DNA from: Thermoanaerobacterium thermosaccharolyticum DSM 571
GTDB lineage: Bacteria; Bacillota; Thermoanaerobacteria; Thermoanaerobacterales; Thermoanaerobacteraceae
Length of the DNA stretch: 64,000 nucleotides
Reading direction: 5' to 3'
NCBI RefSeq assembly: GCF_000145615.1
Contig: NC_014410.1
Location: 2,343,501 to 2,407,500 of the forward strand
Of this stretch, positions 19,099 to 29,177 are shown piece by piece. The notes beneath the pieces were generated by a model. That model did not search any database, was not told the origin of the DNA, and saw nothing but the letters and a program-made list of their open reading frames with translations. The translations under genes and the position numbers were made by a program. Every line of letters begins with the position of its first letter. The first letter of the stretch is position 1.

Positions 19099-21536
19099 AC
19101 AACTATATTCACAAGCCTGTTTTTTACAACAACCACCTTTTTAATCTCTTTACCTTCTATAAATTGCTTAATGCTTTCAACTACTAGAGCTTTATCTTGA
19201 ATTTCTTTTTCAGTTGCACCTGACGGAATTTCAAGGCGCCCTCTTACTTTGCCGTTAACCTGAATTGCAATCTCAATAGTATCCTTTACCAAAGCCTTAT
19301 CATCATACTCTGGCCACTTTTGATTGAACACTGAGTAGCTGTATCCCATTCTCTCCCACATTTCTTCTGAGAAATGAGGAGCAAATGGTGCTAAAACCCT
19401 TATAAGATCTGCAATGGTTTCTTCATATAGTTTCATATTCTTATTCTCAACTTCTCCATCGTATTTATAAAGGGCATTTACAAGTTCCATTATCCTTGCT
19501 ATAGCAGTATTAAACTGAAACTTCTCAGCATCGTCTGTCACGCTTTTTATTGTATAATTTCTTACATAATTAAGTTCTTTTTCATCTTTAGAAATTTCAT
19601 TCTTACCTGATTTACCTTTGTCTTCTGTGAATTTATCTATAAGCCTTTCAATTCTCGATATGAAACGCGACATCGCCTTTATACCGTCATCATTCCATGG
19701 ACCACCTTCCGTAAAGGCAAATCCAAACATCAAGTACATTCTAAATACATCTGAGCCGTATTCATTGATGTATTCATCAGGGGATATTGTATTGCCTCTT
19801 GATTTGCTCATTTTATTTCCATCAGGCCCTAAAATTATTCCCTGATGTATCAGCGATTTAAAAGGCTCATCAAAATCAAGATACCCTAAGTCTCTCAACG
19901 CCTTAGTAACAAATCTGGCGTATAAAAGATGCATGCATGCGTGCTCGGCACCGCCGATATACTTATCTACAGGCAACATTTTGTCTATTAATTCTTTATT
20001 GAAAGGCTCTTTGTCATTTTTGTTGTCAGGATACCTTAGGAAATACCACGATGAATCAACAAATGTGTCAAGTGTATCAGGATCTCTCAATGCCTTGCCG
20101 CCGCATTTAGGGCATGTGGTATTCATAAATTCCTCAGATTTTTTAAGCGGCGACTCACCGTCTGGAGAAAATTCAACATTATACGGCAAAAGAACCGGAA
20201 GGTCTTCTTCAGGCACAGGTACCAAACCGCATTTCTCGCAATGAATTATTGGAATTGGAGCACCCCAATACCTTTGTCTTGATACAAGCCAGTCCCTAAG
20301 CCTGTAATTTACTTTAAGGCTTCCCTTGCCTTCCTTCTCTAGCATCTTCACTATTTCTATCCTTGCATCTTCAGATTTGCTTCCTGTAAAATCTCCGCTA
20401 TCTACGAGAATGCCGTATTCAACAAATGGCAAAGAATCGTCTACTCCATCTCTTCCCTTTATAACCCTCTTCATCGGTAAATCGTACTTTTTTGCAAACA
20501 TGTAGTCCCTCTCGTCATGGGCTGGAACCGCCATAACACAGCCTGTCCCGTATGTAGCAAGTACGTAATCAGATATCCATATAGGAAGTTTTTCTCCAGT
20601 TATAGGATGAATAGCATACGCTCCCGTAAATACGCCTGTCTTCTCTTTTTCCGTCGAAAGCCTCTCTATCTCGCTTTGCTTTCTTGCATACTCCTTATAT
20701 TCCTCTACATTTCTTCTGTACTTATCAGTTGTAATTTGATCTACAATTTCATTCTCTGGAGCCAAAACAACATACGTAACACCATAAAGGGTATCTGCCC
20801 TTGTTGTAAAAACTTTAAACGATATGTCTTTGCCGTCAACTTTAAACTCTATTTCAGCGCCGTCTGATTTTCCTATCCAATTTCTCTGCATCATCTTTGT
20901 CTTTTCAGGCCAATCAAGCTCGTCAAGCTTCTCTAAAAGCTCCTCTGCATAATCAGTTATCTTTAAAAACCACTGCGTCAAGTCTTTCTTAGTTACTTCA
21001 CTCCCGCATCTTTCACAAGTTCCTTCCACAACCTGCTCATTTGCAAGGACTGTCTTGCAACTGGGGCACCAATTTACAGGCGCTTTCTTTCTATATGCAA
21101 GTCCTTTTTTGTACAGTTGGAGAAATACCCACTGTGTCCACTTGTAGTAGTCTGGCAAACAAGTTATAACCTCATAATCCCAGTCAAATGTGGCACCCAT
21201 CTCTTTAAGCTGTCTTTCCATCGTCTTTATGTTTTGAAGCGTCGAATCTTGAGGATGTATGCCTGTCTTTATGGCATAGTTTTCTGCAGGTAGTCCAAAT
21301 GCATCAAATCCCATAGGGTGAAAAACTTCATAACCCTGCATCCTTTTCATCCTAGCCCATGAATCGGCAGGCCCGTAGTTATACCAGTGTCCTGCATGAA
21401 GCTTTGCACCAGATGGATACGAAAACATCTCAAGACAGTAAAGCTTTTTATCCATATTCTGAGGATTGAACTTGTATAACTCCGTCTCCTCCCACTTCTT
21501 TTGCCACTTTCTATCAATGTCTCTTGAATACGTCAT
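19092..21536 (-). CDS. leuS: Leucyl-tRNA synthetase
   Basis: 814-residue class I synthetase charging tRNA-Leu. The nucleotide-binding motif is present as [13 protein letters not shown] near residue 40, zinc-type cysteine clusters lie at CPSCKT..CERCG, the CP1 editing domain occupies roughly 220-420, and the KMSKS loop appears as [10 protein letters not shown]. The length is usual for the bacterial enzyme. The gene is preceded by a T-box leader with a CUC (leucine) specifier, so uncharged tRNA-Leu should raise its expression. Confidence 0.97.
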   Translation of the reverse strand: MTYSRDIDRKWQKKWEETELYKFNPQNMDKKLYCLEMFSYPSGAKLHAGHWYNYGPADSWARMKRMQGYEVFHPMGFDAFGLPAENYAIKTGIHPQDSTLQNIKTMERQLKEMGATFDWDYEVITCLPDYYKWTQWVFLQLYKKGLAYRKKAPVNWCPSCKTVLANEQVVEGTCERCGSEVTKKDLTQWFLKITDYAEELLEKLDELDWPEKTKMMQRNWIGKSDGAEIEFKVDGKDISFKVFTTRADTLYGVTYVVLAPENEIVDQITTDKYRRNVEEYKEYARKQSEIERLSTEKEKTGVFTGAYAIHPITGEKLPIWISDYVLATYGTGCVMAVPAHDERDYMFAKKYDLPMKRVIKGRDGVDDSLPFVEYGILVDSGDFTGSKSEDARIEIVKMLEKEGKGSLKVNYRLRDWLVSRQRYWGAPIPIIHCEKCGLVPVPEEDLPVLLPYNVEFSPDGESPLKKSEEFMNTTCPKCGGKALRDPDTLDTFVDSSWYFLRYPDNKNDKEPFNKELIDKMLPVDKYIGGAEHACMHLLYARFVTKALRDLGYLDFDEPFKSLIHQGIILGPDGNKMSKSRGNTISPDEYINEYGSDVFRMYLMFGFAFTEGGPWNDDGIKAMSRFISRIERLIDKFTEDKGKSGKNEISKDEKELNYVRNYTIKSVTDDAEKFQFNTAIARIMELVNALYKYDGEVENKNMKLYEETIADLIRVLAPFAPHFSEEMWERMGYSYSVFNQKWPEYDDKALVKDTIEIAIQVNGKVRGRLEIPSGATEKEIQDKALVVESIKQFIEGKEIKKVVVVKNRLVNIVVK

Positions 21537-21564
21537 TATCTCACTCCTATCAAATTTTTAAGTA

Positions 21565-21760
21565 TTAAAAAAACCTTTCATCTAAAAGAGACGAAAGGCC
21601 ATACCTTCCGTGGTACCACTCTTATTGACATAAGCCCACTTATACTATATAACGGTCTTCCCGTGCATACTTTTGATATGCATGCTCAATGGCGAGTTCA
21701 GAATCGATGGTACCTTTTCACACCTTACAAAGGCTCTCTTTTACACATCTTATCCTAATA
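21565..21760 (-). promoter_or_regulatory. Leucine T-box leader of leuS
   Basis: On the minus strand the T-box core AGTGGTACCACGGAAGG lies at 21604-21620. It is followed by a terminator stem (21574-21582 with 21590-21598) and seven T residues (21567-21573). In stem I the specifier loop reads GAACTCGCC, giving CTC (Leu) at 21694-21696, which matches the gene controlled. The 5' boundary is approximate. Confidence 0.9.
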
Positions 21761-22023
21761 CTCCATATCATTGCATTTACTATATACACTTACATAGTAT
21801 TTTATTACAAATATCGTATAAATGCAATAATCAATAAGCAATTTACCACTGGCGTACAGGGTCATCTGCCATAAGATTTGCTGTAGCCCGTGTATACAGC
21901 ACATTTACATGATCTACAAGATTCATCTTATTTGATATTACAAACTCCAATTGATATTTGCTTAACAAAATTAATTTTCAATGGTAAAATATAGTTGATA
22001 AATGAATGATAGGAGGTGTTACA

Positions 22024-22536
22024 ATGGCAAACAATGCTACATCATTTAAGTTTGATGCAAAATTCATAACACGGACAGCTATCTTGTTGGCAATTACAAT
22101 CATAGTGCAGTTTATCAAGATGCCGCAGCTTATAACGGGCTCAATCGTAAATGCGATGCTTATAATCTCTGCATACTTTGTCGGAAATTGGTCAGGTGTA
22201 TCAATAGGCCTTTTGACACCAATCATCGCTTTCCTAGTCGGACTCATGAATTTTCCTATACTTATACCTTTTATAATGATGGGAAATGCACTGTACGTAA
22301 TACTATTCTCAGCCGTTAAAAACAACATAATAGGTATGATGATAGGTGCAGTTGTAAAATACTTGTGGCTGGCAGCTTCAGTAAAATATATTCTGACTTG
22401 GTTTAATGTCAACGTACCGCAAAAGATCGTTGCAGCTTTTACACTTCCGCAGCTTATAACAGCTATATTAGGCGGTATTATAGGCATATTACTCATATTC
22501 ATACTGAAAAACTACTTTAATAAAGCAAAGGAGTAG
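22024..22536 (+). CDS. ECF transporter S component
   Basis: 170-residue membrane protein with five to six hydrophobic helices. The N-terminal cytosolic stretch leads into FITRTAILLAITIIVQFIKMPQLITGSIVNAMLI, a layout common to substrate-binding S components of energy-coupling factor (vitamin-type) transporters. The ATG at 22024 follows a TAGGAGGTG site. No ECF A or T genes are adjacent, so it probably shares a common ECF module. No riboswitch is visible upstream, so the vitamin cannot be guessed. Confidence 0.75.
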   Translation: MANNATSFKFDAKFITRTAILLAITIIVQFIKMPQLITGSIVNAMLIISAYFVGNWSGVSIGLLTPIIAFLVGLMNFPILIPFIMMGNALYVILFSAVKNNIIGMMIGAVVKYLWLAASVKYILTWFNVNVPQKIVAAFTLPQLITAILGGIIGILLIFILKNYFNKAKE

Positions 22537-22554
22537 GAGTGAATTCTCCTACTC
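22531..22554. terminator. Convergent hairpin between the ECF S and M28 genes
   Basis: Perfect 9-bp stem (gagtaggag / ctcctactc) with a 6-nt loop overlapping the ends of both genes. T tracts are weak, so efficiency is doubtful. Confidence 0.5.
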
Positions 22555-23748
22555 TACTTTTAATGCTTCCTCCTTGATTTGGCTGCTTATCCTCTTTGAA
22601 ACTCTTAAAACATATTCTATCAAAAAGCTCTCTTCATATCTCAATAATTTAGAATCTATGTTGTCTATAGTATCTGTGAACCAGTGATAATTTTTTATCC
22701 TGCCATTGTCATCCATAGATATAAACGTTATACCGCAAAAACCATTAGCCAGTACAGGCAGTGCGTCAGTGGGCAAAAGGAGATTTTTCATCTTCTGCAC
22801 TACTCCATTAGGATATTCTTTCCTCATCTCATCAGCTACATCTATGAGCATTTCACCTGCTTTTTTATAGAATATCATTCCTTCTCCCTCAAGGTACGTC
22901 AACTTGCCAGCTCCAAGATTATCCAACACAATAAACTGTGTATCTTTGTTTAGTAACTTCTTATATCTTTTTAAGAAATATTTCATCCCCCTTTCTCCTG
23001 TCTCCTCGCTTCCAGTAAAGAGAAAAATCACTTCAACATCATCTGGAAAATTTTCTTTATTATTGATGTAATAATCTGCTATTGCCAAAGCCAGGGATGT
23101 TCCTGAACCATTGTCATTGGCACCATTTGTGTATTTCCCACCTATTTCGCATGTCAGCAAAAATACGATCATGGCAAACGTTATTAAAAGGCCAATTCCA
23201 AGAACGATATATGAAATTAGATAAAGATGAAGCAGCCCAAAGACTATGCCGACAGGTATCAGTGCAAATCCCAAATAGCCGATATTATATATCATTTTCA
23301 GTTTGTCAACGATTTTAGGGCTAAACATCAAGCTTCCTTTTTGAGTATCTATATGTGCAGATACAATTATCTTCTTTTTATCGCTTTTTTCAAATTTAGT
23401 GATGACGTTTTTTGAGCTATGTTTAGGCATTATGCTTGTCTCAAAAGATTTTCCACTTAGTTCTAAAATCAAGAATCCTATCGAAATTAAGGAGATAATC
23501 AATTCTAATGCGTTTAGAAATTTATCATAGAAAAATGATGCAGCGCCCATTATAAATAGGAGGATACCAAACTGAAGAGGCAAAATATACAGATTGTCAC
23601 GAGTTGTTTTAAATTCCTGCTTAACCACCTCGTATCCCATACCTTCAAGCTCATTAGCAATGTAGTCAGCAGCCTTTCTCTCATTTTTTGTTGCCGAGCC
23701 ACGATGCTCAAATTTTGAAAGCTTTTTTAGATAATCAATACTTTTCAT
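22549..23748 (-). CDS. Membrane-anchored M28-family zinc peptidase
   Basis: 399-residue di-zinc aminopeptidase-type protein. Metal ligands expected for M28 are all visible: H in VSAHIDTQ, D in GANDNGSGTS, the EE pair in TGSEETGERG, D in IVLDNLGAG and H in NYHWFTDT. Unusually, four or so hydrophobic segments interrupt the fold (about residues 55-95 and 150-200), so it sits in the membrane. Stand-alone gene; substrate unknown. Confidence 0.85.
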   Translation of the reverse strand: MKSIDYLKKLSKFEHRGSATKNERKAADYIANELEGMGYEVVKQEFKTTRDNLYILPLQFGILLFIMGAASFFYDKFLNALELIISLISIGFLILELSGKSFETSIMPKHSSKNVITKFEKSDKKKIIVSAHIDTQKGSLMFSPKIVDKLKMIYNIGYLGFALIPVGIVFGLLHLYLISYIVLGIGLLITFAMIVFLLTCEIGGKYTNGANDNGSGTSLALAIADYYINNKENFPDDVEVIFLFTGSEETGERGMKYFLKRYKKLLNKDTQFIVLDNLGAGKLTYLEGEGMIFYKKAGEMLIDVADEMRKEYPNGVVQKMKNLLLPTDALPVLANGFCGITFISMDDNGRIKNYHWFTDTIDNIDSKLLRYEESFLIEYVLRVSKRISSQIKEEALKVE

Positions 23749-23869
23749 TATTAACGCCCCCTGCTTATATATTTCTACAAGAATGCCAATATTCCTTCAA
23801 TAATTTTTCCCTCATTTCATATCTATATGCATGTCTGGATGAATTTAAACATATACACAAGATAAAATT

Positions 23870-23910
23870 AAAAAAAGACGGCTACATCTTAGTTATAGCC
23901 ATCTTTTTTT
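23870..23910 (-). terminator. Intrinsic terminator of the penicillin-binding protein gene
   Basis: A-rich arm ending gacggcta (23870-23884) pairs, with one mismatch, with tagccatcttttttt (23896-23910). On the minus strand the hairpin ends in a long T tract. Confidence 0.7.
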
Positions 23911-23914
23911 AATC

Positions 23915-26488
23915 CTAATTGCCAATTATTGAGTTTATTATATTTCCTATTCCCTTTTGGCTAGGGGTGGAATTGGTTTGCCCACTAATGCTCTTTTGAT
24001 TTCCATTCATTCCGCTGTTTGTACTTTGTCCATCGGTGCTGCTAGAACCGTTGCTTTGTCCTCCATTATCAGTTGTCGTTCCGGGCTCTGTACCATTTGC
24101 TGGTGCAGTATTGCTGCTGTCACTATTTGTTGTATCGCCGTTTTGATCAGTATTTCCACTCTGATTATCCCCTGGCTGAATTTGATTTTCTGTATCTACT
24201 TCTGTCGGCAAAACATATTTTCCATCAGCAGCGTACGCATTTTGCCTTGCTGTTCTGCCTGGAGGATCTATAAACACTTTTTCTTTTACAAGGAATGGCA
24301 GTGTCCATTCAGATGCCAATTTGCCAGTCAGAGTATTTATCTTTGCAGACACATGTACAGTGCAATAATTCGTTGGCTGTGTACCGACAGCAAACATTTC
24401 TGTATAAGTTCTGTCTCCTCTTGGATCTTGTCTGCATAAATTTGTCGGTAAATCGCCAGAGTCTTTGCATACTGTCTCATACACTATACCAGATGGTTTA
24501 TCAGTAAAGCGCTTGGCTGGAAGATTCTGATGTATCTCAGTCATTACTGTTTTCCACATCTTTGCCGGAAATGTTCCGCCAACCTGTGGCACACCATAAT
24601 TTTTTACAGCTCTATTTGATGATGGATACCCCATCCAAACTGTTCCAACATAATATGGTGTGAAACCTGAGAACCATATATTACCTGAATTTTCAGATGT
24701 ACCAGTCTTTCCAGCCACGTCCATGTTTGACAACCTTGCTGCTGTACCTGTACCGTGATTTACTACATCCATCATCATACTTCTCAATATATATGCATTC
24801 TGCTCACTCAGCACCACATGTTCCTCAGGTTTATTGTTAACCAATATTTTCCCAGTTGAATCTTCAATCTTTGTAAATGTGATAGGGCTTATATACATGC
24901 CTTTGTTTGCAATAGCACCATAAGCAGCAGCTTCCTGAATAGGTGTTATCCCCTGGCTTAAACCACCTAACGCCAGTGCCGGAAGGTACATATCATTTTT
25001 CGTTATGTCAAGTCCGAATTTCTTTCCATAGCTTGCTGAAACATTAATGCCTATTTTATTGACAACCTGTACGGCAGGCACATTCAAAGAATCTGTTATT
25101 GCTTCTCTAAGCGTAACTAAACCGTGATAATAGTTGCTTTCATAATTGTGAGGTGTATACGGCTTTGCACCTGGAAGTGTAAATGTCGTAGGAACATCGT
25201 CTACAACTGTCGCAGCAGTAAGACCACTTTGTAAAGCAGGCCCATAAACCGTCAAGGGCTTTATAGATGAGCCAGGCTGCCTTTTTGAATCAGCGAAACT
25301 TATGCCACGGGTCACGTACTTAAAATCATTTGTATTTCTGCCACCTACAATGCCCTTTATTTCACCTGTCTTCCAGTCTATTACCACCATTGCTCCCTGC
25401 ACAGCCTCTTTTGTAGTTGGATCAACAGGGAACAACTTAGGATTTTTAAATGCATTTTCCATTATTGTCTGAATGTTTGGATCCATTGTAGAATATATCC
25501 TAAGCCCACCATTGTATATTTTATTCAAGGCTTCAGACTTAGTTATGCCAAGTTTCTTGACAAGAGCGTCAGTAGCATCATTTATGACCTGATCTATAAA
25601 GTAGCCATGGCTATACGTCGACAAATTGAGGTTTTTGAAAACGAAATTAAGCTTTTCATTAATGGCACTATTATATTGCTCTTGTGTGATAAATCCCTGT
25701 TTTAGCATCTCACTTAAGACAAGATGCTGCCTCTCTGTAGCTTTTTCCACATTTGAATCAGGTGAATACATGGATGGATTATTAGTAATGCCGGCAATCA
25801 TAGCCGATTCAGCAAGGTCCAGTTGGCTTACATCTTTGCCAAAATACTGTAGTGCTGCCGCTTGAACACCATATGCATTTATATGCGGTCCACCTAAATA
25901 TATTGTATTAAGGTATGCTTCAAGTATCTGTTTTTTAGTATACTTCTGTTCAAGTTGCCAAGCCAGTACGGCTTCTTGTATTTTTCTTGTCAATGTCTTC
26001 TCATCTGTCAGCATCGTATTTTTTACAAGCTGCTGTGTTATAGTACTTGCACCTTCTATTGGCTTGCCTCCTGCTTTTAAGTCAACCAAAAGTGCACCTA
26101 TTATCCTCTTAGGATCAATGCCTAAATTATTTTTGTAGAATCTCTGATCTTCTATTGCAACAACAGCATTTTGCAAATTCTCTGGTATTTTATCTATCGA
26201 TACCCAAAGTCTATTGTCAGAGCCATGTAAAATAGCTGCTTGGCTCCAACTTCCATCACTGTTTTTCACGTATACTATTGATGACTGTTTTATCTTTGTC
26301 AATGCATCTTGCGATAATGGCGGCGTATTTTTAATTATTGCTAAAACCTTGCCACCTGCAGCGCCAATACCTGCCAGAATTAATATCAATACACCCCACA
26401 ACACAACATTGAGAGTCTTCCTTAAAGCGCTCTTATTTTTTTTCTTTTTATTTCTATCACTTCGCCTAAGTTGTGTATTATTCTCCAT
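23915..26488 (-). CDS. Class A penicillin-binding protein (PBP1A type)
   Basis: 857-residue bifunctional peptidoglycan synthase. A basic N-terminus and one transmembrane helix (about 27-50) precede a GT51 glycosyltransferase domain (EDQRFYKNNLGIDPKR, GASTITQQLVKN). The transpeptidase domain follows with SSIKPL (active serine), the SxN motif SLN in ITDSLNVPAVQ, and KTGTS. The last ~100 residues are a low-complexity tail rich in Asn, Gly, Ser and Thr. The ATG at 26488 has GAGGGG upstream; a TTG at 26503 would include that site in the coding region. Stand-alone gene with terminator. Confidence 0.95.
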   Translation of the reverse strand: MENNTQLRRSDRNKKKKNKSALRKTLNVVLWGVLILILAGIGAAGGKVLAIIKNTPPLSQDALTKIKQSSIVYVKNSDGSWSQAAILHGSDNRLWVSIDKIPENLQNAVVAIEDQRFYKNNLGIDPKRIIGALLVDLKAGGKPIEGASTITQQLVKNTMLTDEKTLTRKIQEAVLAWQLEQKYTKKQILEAYLNTIYLGGPHINAYGVQAAALQYFGKDVSQLDLAESAMIAGITNNPSMYSPDSNVEKATERQHLVLSEMLKQGFITQEQYNSAINEKLNFVFKNLNLSTYSHGYFIDQVINDATDALVKKLGITKSEALNKIYNGGLRIYSTMDPNIQTIMENAFKNPKLFPVDPTTKEAVQGAMVVIDWKTGEIKGIVGGRNTNDFKYVTRGISFADSKRQPGSSIKPLTVYGPALQSGLTAATVVDDVPTTFTLPGAKPYTPHNYESNYYHGLVTLREAITDSLNVPAVQVVNKIGINVSASYGKKFGLDITKNDMYLPALALGGLSQGITPIQEAAAYGAIANKGMYISPITFTKIEDSTGKILVNNKPEEHVVLSEQNAYILRSMMMDVVNHGTGTAARLSNMDVAGKTGTSENSGNIWFSGFTPYYVGTVWMGYPSSNRAVKNYGVPQVGGTFPAKMWKTVMTEIHQNLPAKRFTDKPSGIVYETVCKDSGDLPTNLCRQDPRGDRTYTEMFAVGTQPTNYCTVHVSAKINTLTGKLASEWTLPFLVKEKVFIDPPGRTARQNAYAADGKYVLPTEVDTENQIQPGDNQSGNTDQNGDTTNSDSSNTAPANGTEPGTTTDNGGQSNGSSSTDGQSTNSGMNGNQKSISGQTNSTPSQKGIGNIINSIIGN

Positions 26489-26596
26489 AACATATCCCCT
26501 CAAAAAATAGTTATACTAATATTATACCACATCATATTATACCATAAATGAAATGCAGGCAAATGACGAAATTAGTGAAAAATAATTAAAATATAT

Positions 26597-26633
26597 TAAA
26601 AAAACATGGAACTTATGTTTAATGTTCCATGTT
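26597..26633 (-). terminator. Intrinsic terminator of the aminotransferase gene
   Basis: Ten-bp perfect stem (26603-26612 with 26624-26633, aacatggaac / gttccatgtt) followed on the minus strand by a T tract of about seven bases. Confidence 0.85.
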
Positions 26634-26639
26634 CGCCAA

Positions 26640-27809
26640 CTATTTAAAATTTCGCAAAAATTTTTCTATCCTTTTTACTGCCTCTTTCAGATTGTCCAAT
26701 GATGTGGCATATGCCATCCTTACATGACCTTCTCCATGCTCTCCAAAGGCGCTGCCAGGAACAACTGCAACTTTTGCCTCGTATAAAAGCCGTTTTGCAA
26801 ATTCTGCCGATGTAAGTCCTGTCTTCTTGATTGATGGAAATATGTAAAATGCGCCTTTAGGTTCGAAACATTCAAACCCCATATCAATTAAGCTATCGTA
26901 TAAAAACTTCCTTCTTTCATCATATTTTTCCCTCATAAATTTGATGTCATTCTCACCATTTTTCATGGCTTCTAATCCTGCATACTGTGACTGTGTCGAT
27001 GCCGATGTCACATCGTACTGATGTATCTTCGTCATGTGCTTTACAAAATACTCTGGTGCCGCGATATAACCAAGCCTCCAGCCTGTCATAGCATATGATT
27101 TAGAAAAGCCGTTTATTAAAACAGTTCTCTCCCACATATTTGGCAACGATGCGAAGCTGACATGCTTAAAACCATCGTATACAAGTTCTGAATATATCTC
27201 ATCTGTTACAACAAGTAAATCATATTTTTTCACTATATCTGCTAATTTAACCATTTCTTCATATGGCAACACCGCTCCTGTTGGATTGTTTGGATACGGC
27301 AATACCAAGACCTTTGACTTATCAGTAATATATTTTTCCAGTGTCTCAGCTTTTAAGACAAAATTATCTTCTTCATACGTAGGCACAAAAACTGACTTGC
27401 CGCCTGCCAGTTTTGTACACGGATCGTATGCCACAAATGAAGGCTCCGGTATTAATACTTCGTCGCCATCTTCTACAAGCGTGTTTAATGCAATGTAAAT
27501 AGCTTCTGTTGCACCTATTGTTACAAGTATCTCTCCATCAGGCTTGTAACCTACATTGTAATTCCTTTTCAAGTACTTCGATATCTCTTCTCTAAGCTCT
27601 ATAAGTCCCGCATTCACCGTATAGCCTGTCTTGCCTTCCAAAAGGGATTCATACGCTGCATCGATTATGTGCCTTGGAGTGACGAAATCAGGCTCTCCGA
27701 TAGTCAGCGATATGGCACCAGGCACATCCTTTACCATATTAAAAAAATACCTTATGGTTGATATCTCTATAGATTTTGCACGCTTTGCCACTCTATCCTC
27801 GTAGTTCAC
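26640..27809 (-). CDS. PLP-dependent aminotransferase, class I (PatA/AspC-like)
   Basis: 389-residue fold-type I aminotransferase. The PLP lysine is in INGFSKSYAMTGWRLGY, the cofactor-binding Asp/Tyr region in VVTDEIYSELVYDG, the NPTG motif in YPNNPTGAVL, and the substrate-carboxylate arginine in HVRMAYATS. The closest group holds PatA-type (N-acetyl-diaminopimelate or broad) and aspartate aminotransferases; I cannot decide between them. Stand-alone gene with its own terminator. Confidence 0.88.
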   Translation of the reverse strand: MNYEDRVAKRAKSIEISTIRYFFNMVKDVPGAISLTIGEPDFVTPRHIIDAAYESLLEGKTGYTVNAGLIELREEISKYLKRNYNVGYKPDGEILVTIGATEAIYIALNTLVEDGDEVLIPEPSFVAYDPCTKLAGGKSVFVPTYEEDNFVLKAETLEKYITDKSKVLVLPYPNNPTGAVLPYEEMVKLADIVKKYDLLVVTDEIYSELVYDGFKHVSFASLPNMWERTVLINGFSKSYAMTGWRLGYIAAPEYFVKHMTKIHQYDVTSASTQSQYAGLEAMKNGENDIKFMREKYDERRKFLYDSLIDMGFECFEPKGAFYIFPSIKKTGLTSAEFAKRLLYEAKVAVVPGSAFGEHGEGHVRMAYATSLDNLKEAVKRIEKFLRNFK

Positions 27810-27975
27810 CTTGCTCCCCCATTTCTTTTTATTCGTGTAAATCTTGCAAAAATCAACTGTGCGATTGCAACATCTACATTAAACTGTTAACTTTATTATA
27901 ATATAATATTCTGACAGATTAAAGCAGCAAAATGCAGGTATTTTATAAACTCCTCATTAAAAGAAATTGGTAAAA

Positions 27976-27999
27976 GTAAAAAGCGGGATGAACCCGCTT
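27976..27999 (-). terminator. Terminator of xylFGH
   Basis: Seven-bp stem (aagcggg 27981-27987 / cccgctt 27993-27999), then five T residues on the minus strand, 16 bp past the xylH stop. Confidence 0.75.
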
Positions 28000-28014
28000 A
28001 ATACATATATTGTT

Positions 28015-29175
28015 TTATCCTCTTTTCTTTGTAGATATATCAACCCATACAGCAATAACAAGAACTAATCCTTTTACTATTGTAAGTATTGAATAGTCAA
28101 TGTTCATAAGGCTCATACCATTGTCAATACTGGCCATGATGAGAGCACCAAGTATTGCCCCCGGAACTGTACCTTCTCCTCCTAAAGTGCTTGCACCACC
28201 AATTATAGCAGAAGCAATTGCATCCAGCTCAAACAAATTGCCGGCACTAGTTGTTGCTGCATTCAATCTTGACGTCAAAACAATACCAGCGATAGCTGAC
28301 AATATTCCCATTATCAAGAATATAGTCATATTTGTCTTCACAACATTTATTCCTGAATATATTGCTGCCTCTTTATTGCCACCAATTGCGTAAACATACC
28401 TTCCAAAAGTGGTGTTGTTTGCCACAAAAGTCAAAACTAATACCAGCACAAGGACAATAAGGACTGGAACAGGTATACCTTCGTATGAAATCATAACGCC
28501 AGTAAATAGAGCAATCAATGCAATCACGCCAATAATTTTAGAAATCTCTATGCTTAAACTTGGGACGCTTAGACCGTATTTTATGCGCGATTTGCGATTA
28601 TTTATGTCTATTATTATATACGCCAAAGATGCAATTACTCCTAAAGCTATGCTTAGGGATGGCGGAATATATCCCTGTCCAATAATACCAAAATCTTGAT
28701 GTAGTGGAGAAATAGTCACACCTTTTGTAATTAGCAATATGCCGCCTCTAAAGACTAACATAGAACTCAGTGTTACAATAAAAGCCGGTACTTTCCTATA
28801 TGCTATCCAGAAGCCCTGCCATGTTCCAATGATAAATCCTACCAAAAGTGTAATTATAATGGTTGGTACCGTATTCCAATGGTATATTACCTGCAGTATA
28901 GCAGCCACAGCACCTGTAAATCCCGCAACGGAACCAACCGAAAGATCTATATGCCCTGCTACTATTACCAGAACCATACCTGTCGCAAGTATTGCTGTTA
29001 TCGACATTTGCCTTGCCAGCATGGATAAATTCCTAGATGACAAAAAGTCACCATGCATAAGTACTGTAAATATGACCCATATACCCAGAAGAGCCAATAT
29101 CATCGTATACGCTCTTATATCAATATTTAAACTTCTTTTTTCAATTGCTTCACTTTTTGCTTTGCTTTGTATCAT
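28015..29175 (-). CDS. xylH: D-xylose ABC transporter permease
   Basis: 386-residue membrane subunit of the BPD_transp_2/RbsC-XylH family with about 10 helices. Motifs ILATGMVLVIVAGHIDLSVGS, YAIGGNKEAAIYSGI and ELDAIASAIIGGASTLGGEG are characteristic, and the length (over 380 residues, with the extra central loop and helices near 185-215) fits XylH rather than the shorter RbsC/MglC. It lies just downstream of xylG, in the order xylF-xylG-xylH. Confidence 0.9.
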   Translation of the reverse strand: MIQSKAKSEAIEKRSLNIDIRAYTMILALLGIWVIFTVLMHGDFLSSRNLSMLARQMSITAILATGMVLVIVAGHIDLSVGSVAGFTGAVAAILQVIYHWNTVPTIIITLLVGFIIGTWQGFWIAYRKVPAFIVTLSSMLVFRGGILLITKGVTISPLHQDFGIIGQGYIPPSLSIALGVIASLAYIIIDINNRKSRIKYGLSVPSLSIEISKIIGVIALIALFTGVMISYEGIPVPVLIVLVLVLVLTFVANNTTFGRYVYAIGGNKEAAIYSGINVVKTNMTIFLIMGILSAIAGIVLTSRLNAATTSAGNLFELDAIASAIIGGASTLGGEGTVPGAILGALIMASIDNGMSLMNIDYSILTIVKGLVLVIAVWVDISTKKRG

Positions 29176-29177
29176 AA

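Noticed and set aside
21978-22502. 174-codon open frame opposite the ECF S component
   Set aside because: Its composition mirrors the antisense of a hydrophobic gene, it lacks a ribosome binding site, and the plus-strand frame has TAGGAGGTG and a recognisable family.
23957-24439. 160-codon frame opposite the PBP C-terminal tail
   Set aside because: It arises from the low-complexity Asn/Gly/Ser/Thr coding on the other strand and has no gene signals.
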